DNA from: DASRJG01 sp964647625
Lineage (GTDB): Bacteria > Acidobacteriota > Polarisedimenticolia > Polarisedimenticolales > DASRJG01
Length of the DNA stretch: 64,000 nucleotides
Direction of reading: 5' to 3'
Assembly (NCBI GenBank): GCA_964647625.1
Contig: CAZYHZ010000013.1
Span: forward strand, 1 to 64,000
Made by a program: the position numbers and the translations under genes. How positions within the stretch are numbered: the first letter of the stretch is position 1; each line of letters starts with the position of its first letter. Of this stretch, positions 58,343 through 64,000 are shown piece after piece. The notes below the pieces were generated by a model. The model ran no database searches. It was given only the letters and a program-made list of their open reading frames with translations, and was not told the origin of the DNA.

Positions 58343-61060
58343 TTACTGCCCCTGGGGCGGACTCATCTCCTGGAACCAGTTCAGCACCAGCTCGAGCTGC
58401 GTGAGCGGCCTCTCGGGCGTGACCTGCTGGATGCGCAGGAAGCGGCTTCCGTCGGGTGTGATGCCGTAGCTGGTGTTGCCGTTGATCGTCTTGAAGAACC
58501 GTCCCTCGTGAACGACCCGCGGAATACCGGACGATAACGATGCGCCGGGACTGATCGCGACGCTCATCAGCTTCGTGCCGTTCTGGAAGTAAAGCTCGCG
58601 GCCGTCGGGCGACCAGAGAGGCTCGTCGCCGCCGTCGGTGGACACCTGGCGCCTCGGCGCGGCTGCGGGAAACGGCGCCACGAAGATCTCCAACCGTGAC
58701 GAGACGCGGGCGACGAAGGCGACCCACTTTCCGTCCGGCGAGATCTGGGGGTCGTTCTCACCTTCCGATTGGGTGAAGAGGGGATGGGGCGTGTGGTCGC
58801 CGTCCAGCCGCAGCATCCAGCTCCTGACGCCGCCGGCATCCTTCGCGTTGTTCTCGTTGTAGAGGAGCCAGCGGCCGTCGCGCGAGATCGACGTCGGCGT
58901 CTGCGAGACGTCGGGGGTGTTGGTGAGGCGCTCCTCGTCGCCCGAGCCGTCCACCGCACGCCAGTAGATGTCGCGCGTTCCCTTCCGCGTACCCCGGTAG
59001 ATCACGCGCGCTCCATCGGGGGTGAACAGCGGGGCCTGGCTGCTTCCCGCGCTGCGCCCGATGGGGGTCAGCGTGTTGCGTGCGAACTCGTACATCCAGA
59101 GGCCGGTCGTGCTTCCGCGAATCTGAACGACGGCCCGGGTGCCGTCGGGTGAGATCACGAGGTTCTCGAACGGGTGCTCGGGTACACCCGCGGGTTGAAC
59201 GACGCCCGAGCGATCGACCCACACCAGTCGCATGATATTTCGCGTTTGCCCGCCCTCGAGATAGACCAGCCGGCCTTCATCGGACAGGGCGTAGTTGCCG
59301 CAGCCTTCGTTGCCGTACGTGTCGTTGGGGTGCGCCGTCGAGACCACCGGCACCGCCCCGCCCACGTCCGGCTTCGACGGGTCCCATGGCACCGCGAGTA
59401 GATCGCCGAGACGCGTGTAGAGCAGCCACCCCGGCTTCGCGTAGCGCGGCGCATCGGCACCGGTGACGAGCACGTGACGCTCGGTCCCGCCGATCGTCTG
59501 CGCCGCCACCGTGTGCTCGTCGTCGCCGGGGCCCGTCCACACCCCGAAGATCAGCGTGTGGGCTCCCTCGACGACGTGCGGCCACCGGTGGCTGATCTCT
59601 CCGCGCTCCGAATCGCGCTTGGTGACCTCGCTCGGCGCGCCTCCACTTTCGGGCACGCGCCAGATCCCGGTCATGTTCGTCGGGGCGAAGTAGATGTATC
59701 CGTCGCTGCTCCAGTCGCCTCCGCGAGGAAACGGCGCGTCCGCGAGCGTCTGCAGCCCGGCACCTCCGACAGCGATCTTCCGGAGCTTGCCCTCGGCGAA
59801 GAAGGCGAGCCACTTCCCATCGGAGGAGAAAAACGGCGAGTCGCCGCCCTCGGTCCCCTCGAGCGCCTTCGCCTCGGGCTCGCCGAGCGCTCGGACGAAG
59901 ATCCGGTGCTTGCCGTCCCGCGCTCCGACGAACGCGACGCGCGTGCCGTCGCGCGTGATCGCGACCGGAAGGACGTTCCCCCCTCCGACTTCGACACCGT
60001 CGGGGAGCGCGATGCTGACGTGGGCGACGCCGTCGCTGGAGGCCGGACGTTCGGCCGGGGCCAGCCACCGCGTGATTCCGAACGTCGCCGCCACGGCGAT
60101 CAGTGCCGTCGCGACGATGAACGGTGCAAGGCTTCGCGACGGCGTGCGTGGCGCGTTTTCGATGGGCGCCTTCGCTTCGCCCGACAACGAGCTCGCCGTG
60201 TCGCTCAACAGGAACTTCACGACCGACATGTCGGCCAGGCGCTCGTTGCGGTTCTTGACGAGGCAACGGGTCAGGAGCACGCGCAGCGCCGGCGGAAGGT
60301 CCTTCGGAAGAAGCGTCCAGTCCGGCTCGCTGCGAAGTATCGCGGCGAGCGTCTCGGAGACGTCCTCGCCTTCGAACGCTCTCTTCCCCGTGAGCATCTC
60401 GTAGAGCACGCAGCCGAACGCCCACACGTCGGACCGGCGATCCGCGGGGCGCCCCTTCGCCTGCTCGGGGCTCATGTACCCGGCGGTGCCGAGGATCATC
60501 CCCATCTGCGTGCCCGCCGTCGTCATGGTGGGCGAGTTGCCGGACGCGGCGGTCGCAGGGCCGGACGAGGAGCCCTCGGCATCGAGCGACTTGCCGAGCC
60601 CGAAATCCAGGACCTTGGCTTGCCCCTCGGCGGTGACCATGACGTTTCCGGGCTTGAAGTCGCGATGGATGATGCCGCGCTCGTGCGCCGCCGCGAGCGC
60701 ATCCGCCGTCTGCCGTGCGAGCGCCATCGCGTCGCGCACGAGCATCGGCCCGCCCGACAACATGTCCGAGAGCGAATGCCCGTCGACGAACTCGAGGACG
60801 AGATACGTCGCCCCGTGCGATTCCTCGACCCCGTAGATCGCCGCGATGTTCGGGTGGTTCAGAGACGCGAGGAGCTGCGCCTCGCGCTCGAACCGCGCAA
60901 CGCGCTCGGGATGCCCGGCGAACGATTCGTGGAGCGCCTTGACCGCGACGATGCGGCCGAGCCGCGTGTCCTTCGCCCGATAGACCTGGCCCATCCCGCC
61001 GGCGCCGAGCGCGGCGACGATCTCGTAGGGGCCGATGCGATCTCCGGGGGACGGGGCCAT
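58343..61060 (-). CDS. Ser/Thr protein kinase with C-terminal TolB-like beta-propeller, third copy
   Basis: 905 residues. Lys41, HRDFKPGN (about 130s) and DFG are present, so an active PknB-type kinase is expected. It differs from the other two in the propeller and in its kinase C-lobe ('VKFLLSDTASSL'). A membrane helix lies at about 313-332. The propeller has 'DGTRVAFvG', 'SPDGkWVAFva' blades. It diverges from the DUF4097 gene. Confidence 0.92.
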   Translation of the reverse strand: MAPSPGDRIGPYEIVAALGAGGMGQVYRAKDTRLGRIVAVKALHESFAGHPERVARFEREAQLLASLNHPNIAAIYGVEESHGATYLVLEFVDGHSLSDMLSGGPMLVRDAMALARQTADALAAAHERGIIHRDFKPGNVMVTAEGQAKVLDFGLGKSLDAEGSSSGPATAASGNSPTMTTAGTQMGMILGTAGYMSPEQAKGRPADRRSDVWAFGCVLYEMLTGKRAFEGEDVSETLAAILRSEPDWTLLPKDLPPALRVLLTRCLVKNRNERLADMSVVKFLLSDTASSLSGEAKAPIENAPRTPSRSLAPFIVATALIAVAATFGITRWLAPAERPASSDGVAHVSIALPDGVEVGGGNVLPVAITRDGTRVAFVGARDGKHRIFVRALGEPEAKALEGTEGGDSPFFSSDGKWLAFFAEGKLRKIAVGGAGLQTLADAPFPRGGDWSSDGYIYFAPTNMTGIWRVPESGGAPSEVTKRDSERGEISHRWPHVVEGAHTLIFGVWTGPGDDEHTVAAQTIGGTERHVLVTGADAPRYAKPGWLLYTRLGDLLAVPWDPSKPDVGGAVPVVSTAHPNDTYGNEGCGNYALSDEGRLVYLEGGQTRNIMRLVWVDRSGVVQPAGVPEHPFENLVISPDGTRAVVQIRGSTTGLWMYEFARNTLTPIGRSAGSSQAPLFTPDGARVIYRGTRKGTRDIYWRAVDGSGDEERLTNTPDVSQTPTSISRDGRWLLYNENNAKDAGGVRSWMLRLDGDHTPHPLFTQSEGENDPQISPDGKWVAFVARVSSRLEIFVAPFPAAAPRRQVSTDGGDEPLWSPDGRELYFQNGTKLMSVAISPGASLSSGIPRVVHEGRFFKTINGNTSYGITPDGSRFLRIQQVTPERPLTQLELVLNWFQEMSPPQGQ

Positions 61061-61144
61061 CGGGGCGGGATTCTACCTACTTCTCCTCAGCGTCCAACCG
61101 TTGTCGCTCCCGAACGTAGTACCGGTTACCGAGGGAGGTGCGTG

Positions 61145-61891
61145 ATGAGACCCACGCCATTCGTGTTGCTCGCAGCCGTCCTGGCCCCGCCCCCGCACGC
61201 GCCGGCTGCCGGCAGCGTCGACGGGGACGAGCCGGTGCGCGATCGGGTGACCAAGTCCGTCGAGCTCGACGCGGGCGCGCGGATCGAGGTCTCCACGATC
61301 CCCGGTCCGGTCGAGATCGAAACGGTTTCAGGCCACCGGGCCGAGATCGAGGTCATCCGTTCCGCTCCGAGCCAGGCCGATTTCGACTGCGGCGGCGTCC
61401 TCATCGATACTTCGCCGAAGAAGATCGAGATCCGGAGCGTGGACCACTGCAGCATCGTCCGCGGCACTCAGAGAGTGAAGCTGACGCTGCCGCGCGATGC
61501 CGACATCGAGCTGGACAACATCGCCGGTGGGGTCCGGCTCGGTCCGACCGACGGCATGGTGCGGCTCGAGAGCATCGCCGGTCACGTGGAAGCTGCGGGG
61601 CTCCGCGAGGCGAAGCTGAGCTCGCTCGCGGCCGGGCTCGATCTCGATGTCTCGCGCCTCGGTGAGGGCGGGATCCGCGTGAGCAGCGTCACAGGCGGGA
61701 TCGACCTGAAAGTCGGTCCCGGCGTGGATGCGGAGCTCGAGACGAGAAGTGTCGTCGGGCGCATTCGATCCGACCTACCCGGCCTGCGCCTGATCGATGA
61801 CGACGGAACCGATCAGCGCGCCGTGCTCGGCGCGGGACGCGGCAAGATCGTCTTGGAGAGCGTCGTGGGAGGCGTGAGGATCCACGGCTGA
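61145..61891 (+). CDS. DUF4097-type secreted beta-solenoid protein
   Basis: 248 residues from the ATG at 61145 (GGGAGG upstream). Signal peptide 1-22. 'LDAGARIEVSTIPGPVEIETVSGHRAEIEVIR' split here, and 'VRLESIAGHVEAAGLREAKLSSLAAGLDLDVS' are typical DUF4097 (adhesin-like) rungs. The role is unknown; such proteins often sit beside anti-sigma or kinase genes. Confidence 0.85.
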   Translation: MRPTPFVLLAAVLAPPPHAPAAGSVDGDEPVRDRVTKSVELDAGARIEVSTIPGPVEIETVSGHRAEIEVIRSAPSQADFDCGGVLIDTSPKKIEIRSVDHCSIVRGTQRVKLTLPRDADIELDNIAGGVRLGPTDGMVRLESIAGHVEAAGLREAKLSSLAAGLDLDVSRLGEGGIRVSSVTGGIDLKVGPGVDAELETRSVVGRIRSDLPGLRLIDDDGTDQRAVLGAGRGKIVLESVVGGVRIHG

Positions 61892-61904
61892 GCCCGATTC
61901 GTCA

Positions 61905-61933
61905 TTGACTCCCCGGCGGACGCGGCGTATAGC
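61905..61933 (+). promoter_or_regulatory. Promoter of the Tat-signal beta-helix gene
   Basis: TTGACT (61905-61910), 17 bp, TATAGC (61928-61933), about 28 bp before the ATG at 61962, with an AGGGGG ribosome-binding site between. Confidence 0.55.
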
Positions 61934-61961
61934 CCTCCGTAGACCGTGTGAGGGGGATGTC

Positions 61962-62789
61962 ATGAACAAGTCAATGCGGCGAATTTTCTCCGATCGTCGA
62001 GTCATGCTCGCCGGTATCGGCGGTGTGATGGCCGGCACCTTTTTGTCGCCGCGCGCCATTGCGGGCACCTTGAATCCACCCGGGCCTCCGGCGCCCACCG
62101 GGAGGACCACCGACGATCTCGCGAACATGATCGCGAGGCCCAGCGGCGTTTCGGAGCCGCGAACGCCGGTAGCCGGCCTGCCGGGAACGGCGTCCTCCAA
62201 GTACGTGATCTCGGCGTCGGGCTCCTACTGCGCGACCGAGAATTTCATCGCCGCGGCCGGGCAGAGCGGGATCCAGATCACGGCCGACAACGTCGATCTT
62301 GATCTGCAAGGGTTCCACCTTGTGGGCGGCGACAACGCCGGGCTGGCCACGGCCGGCATCGTCGTCACCGGCTCGAACGTCAGCATCTACAACGGCACCC
62401 TCGAGGGTCCGTGGTCGATCGCGATGCAAGTCAACGCGCCGAAGTTTCTCCTGTGGGACGTGACCGTGATCGGGGCCGCCGGCACGGGCTTCCTGCTGGG
62501 CACGGACGGCCAGTGCTACGACTGCGACGTCTATGAATGCCCGACTGGGTTCGACGCCCACGGCCAGCGCACGATCGTCGAGGAGTGCGGCGCGTGGTCG
62601 TGCCCGACGAGCTTCGCGGCGAGCGGCACGCAGAACCTGATCATCTCGAATTGCGCGACCAATAGCGCCAACCCGTTCGGCGCGATCATCGCCAACAACG
62701 CGTACGGTCCCATCATCGTCGTGACCGGAGTCGGCAACATCGGTCAGGTCGCAGGCTCGAACCACATCCTCGCGAACTACGTCTTCTAA
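61962..62789 (+). CDS. Tat-exported beta-helix-like protein
   Basis: 275 residues from the ATG at 61962. The N-terminus 'SDRRVMLAGIGGVMAG' is a twin-arginine-like signal. The body is a right-handed beta-helix ('ITADNVDLDLQGFHLVGGD', 'GIVVTGSNVSIYNGTLEG', 'NLIISNCATNSANPFG'), with several Cys. Tat export would suit a protein that folds before secretion. It starts the run of secreted genes that continues with the Trp-Gly-Glu-Asn repeat protein. Confidence 0.78.
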   Translation: MNKSMRRIFSDRRVMLAGIGGVMAGTFLSPRAIAGTLNPPGPPAPTGRTTDDLANMIARPSGVSEPRTPVAGLPGTASSKYVISASGSYCATENFIAAAGQSGIQITADNVDLDLQGFHLVGGDNAGLATAGIVVTGSNVSIYNGTLEGPWSIAMQVNAPKFLLWDVTVIGAAGTGFLLGTDGQCYDCDVYECPTGFDAHGQRTIVEECGAWSCPTSFAASGTQNLIISNCATNSANPFGAIIANNAYGPIIVVTGVGNIGQVAGSNHILANYVF

Positions 62790-62794
62790 TAAAG

Positions 62795-63667
62795 ATGCGC
62801 ACCGCGATGCGGCTCGGACTCGCGCCATCGCTCGCAGCGGTGATGTTCTGTGCGTCGCCCGCGGCGTTCGGGGCGGGAGAAAACATCGACCCCGGCAACG
62901 ACGACCACCAGTACGCGTGGGGCGAGAACGCCGGCTGGATCAACGCCGAACCGTCGGGGAACGGCGGCCCCGGCGTCGAAGTCACCGATACGGGACTTGC
63001 CGGCTGGATGTGGGGCGAAAACATCGGCTGGATCAGCGTCACCTGCGCCAACACCGGGACGTGCGGCACCGCGAGCTACGGCGTCGCCAACGACGGCTAC
63101 GGAAAGCTCACCGGGTTCGCATGGTGCGAAAACGCCGGCTGGATCAATTTCAGCCCGACGACGTGCGCCCCCGACCCGACGTGCGGCGTTCGCATCGACC
63201 CGGCGACCGGCAGCTTCAACGGCCGCGCCTGGGGCGAGAACATCGGCTGGGTCACGTTCTCGGACGGCGCCCCCGCAAGCTGGACCGCGCGCACGAGCTG
63301 GTGCCAGTCGGTCGTCGCGCCGCCGGGATCGGCCTTCACGTTGACGGCGGCGAAGTCCGCCGGGCAGACGGTGGTCTCGTGGACCGCGCTCGCCGGAGCT
63401 TCGTGGTACGACGGCGTCAGCGGCTCGCTTTCGACCTTGCGCTCCACATCGGGAGACTTCACCGCCTCGACGCAGCGGTGCTCGGCTTCGAAGACCGCGT
63501 CGCTTTCGTTCACCGACCAGAGCCCAAACCCGCCGGTGGGATCGGGATACTGGTACGTGGTGCGTGGCGCGAACTGCCGGGGCCGGGGAACCTACGATTC
63601 CGGCGCCTCCTCGCAGCACGGCTCCCGGGACCCCGGGATCTCGGCGTCGGCCGCGGCCTGTCCATAG
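62795..63667 (+). CDS. Secreted protein with four WGEN-type repeats and CP-ending C-terminal domain
   Basis: 290 residues, starting 5 bp after the previous gene. Signal peptide 1-26. Four repeats of the core Trp-x-Glu-Asn-x-Gly-Trp-[IV] occur at about 41-170, with 27-50 residue spacing; one copy has Cys for Gly. The remaining 115 residues are the shared C-terminal domain ('SWYDGVSGSLSTLRS', 'GSGYWYVVRGANCRGRGTYDSG'), ending exactly in Cys-Pro. The repeat type is known from other bacterial exoproteins but its role is not. Confidence 0.82.
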   Translation: MRTAMRLGLAPSLAAVMFCASPAAFGAGENIDPGNDDHQYAWGENAGWINAEPSGNGGPGVEVTDTGLAGWMWGENIGWISVTCANTGTCGTASYGVANDGYGKLTGFAWCENAGWINFSPTTCAPDPTCGVRIDPATGSFNGRAWGENIGWVTFSDGAPASWTARTSWCQSVVAPPGSAFTLTAAKSAGQTVVSWTALAGASWYDGVSGSLSTLRSTSGDFTASTQRCSASKTASLSFTDQSPNPPVGSGYWYVVRGANCRGRGTYDSGASSQHGSRDPGISASAAACP

Positions 63668-63707
63668 ACGCCCGGGCCGCTTTCCCGAGCCCCCAGGGAC
63701 CTCTCCG

Positions 63708-63736
63708 TTGCCGGCGAATGCCGATCGCCGTACGCT
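63708..63736 (+). promoter_or_regulatory. Promoter of the truncated beta-helix paralogue
   Basis: TTGCCG (63708-63713), 17 bp, TACGCT (63731-63736), the same as at 43204-43232, including the inner GATCGCCG. Confidence 0.5.
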
Positions 63737-63766
63737 CCTAGGGGTTCCGCACGAGGAGGGGCGAAG

Positions 63767-64000
63767 ATGCGATCTCTGGGTCATGCCCGGTTGGGCGTCG
63801 CGCTCTGCGCCGTCGCCTGGCTGGCGATCACGGCTTCACACGCTACGACCATCACCGGAGGCAGCGTCATCAATCAGACGTGGACGTCGGCCGGAAGCCC
63901 TTACATCGTCCTGGGCGACGTCACTATTCCGTCGGGAGCGTTTCTGAGCATCGGTGCGGGCACGACCGTCCTGTTCGCGTCGACCGACGGGCAGGCGGGC
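63767..64000 (+). CDS. Secreted beta-helix protein, cut off by the window end
   Basis: 78 residues visible, beginning with an ATG behind GAGGAGGGG. It is clearly paralogous to the protein at 43262-44695: same signal peptide layout, then 'GSVINQTWTSAGSPYIVLGDVTIPSGAFLSIGAGTTV' split here. The rest lies outside the window. Confidence 0.85.
   Translation, partial: MRSLGHARLGVALCAVAWLAITASHATTITGGSVINQTWTSAGSPYIVLGDVTIPSGAFLSIGAGTTVLFASTDGQAG

Overview
The window is GC-rich chromosomal DNA with tightly packed, often overlapping genes. No rRNA, tRNA, CRISPR array or phage gene is visible. The gene content suggests a soil-type Acidobacteriota or a similar deep-branching heterotroph, perhaps from a metagenome. 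The signs are three Ser/Thr kinases fused to TolB-like propellers, a PadR/HAAS pair, DUF2911 proteins, a bacillithiol operon, and many secreted Cys-rich proteins of a kind also seen in Myxococcota. This assignment is an inference; no phylogenetic marker gene is present.

Layout. 0.1-4.4 kb: a kinase-propeller gene divergent from a PadR regulator, HAAS membrane protein and lipocalin-like protein operon. 4.4-8.2 kb: a minus-strand export operon (Tat-signal phosphoesterase, cupredoxin, tatA, tatC) divergent from an ECF sigma/anti-sigma pair. The two directions share an identical promoter motif. 8.2-13.4 kb: two secreted Cys-rich/beta proteins. 13.4-14.8 kb: a complete 1365-bp insertion sequence. 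14.8-15.3 kb: mscL. 15.3-24.0 kb: one long minus-strand operon with DUF2911, bshC, bshB1, bshA, a large secreted PIG-L hydrolase, a 40-residue membrane peptide and a sodium:solute symporter. Most junctions overlap by a few bases at unusual start codons.

24.0-27.7 kb: a Phd/VapC toxin-antitoxin pair with a perfect operator palindrome, SRPBCC and DUF2911 genes, and the first of three 'small helical protein + minimal nucleotidyltransferase' modules. 27.7-35.3 kb: a 2542-residue RHS/YD-repeat protein. 35.4-39.1 kb: two HNH endonucleases, a YjbQ protein, a second nucleotidyltransferase module and a Gre factor that lacks most of its coiled coil. 39.4-44.7 kb: a subtilisin/beta-helix fusion and a secreted beta-helix protein. 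44.7-49.0 kb: a collapsed 150-bp duplicate of the downstream SDR/symporter locus, a decayed third nucleotidyltransferase module, a membrane protein, the symporter and the SDR. 49.1-51.9 kb: two small secreted proteins and a rhomboid protease. 51.9-61.1 kb: a second kinase-propeller gene transcribed after a cyclase/TPR protein, a sulfatase-related gene fusion, a DUF4160/DUF2442 pair, a membrane-protein fragment, an ABM-like protein and a third kinase. 61.1-64.0 kb: secreted beta-rich proteins, ending in a truncated paralogue of the beta-helix gene at 43 kb.

Two themes stand out. One is a secretome in which several proteins share an exactly C-terminal FN3-like domain ending in Cys-Pro, a candidate sorting or anchoring signal. 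The other is an accessory load of toxin-antitoxin-like pairs, restriction-like nucleases and decayed duplicates, which indicates a plastic region. Spacers such as 39132-39381, 50115-50384 and 50970-51261 hold nothing I can support.
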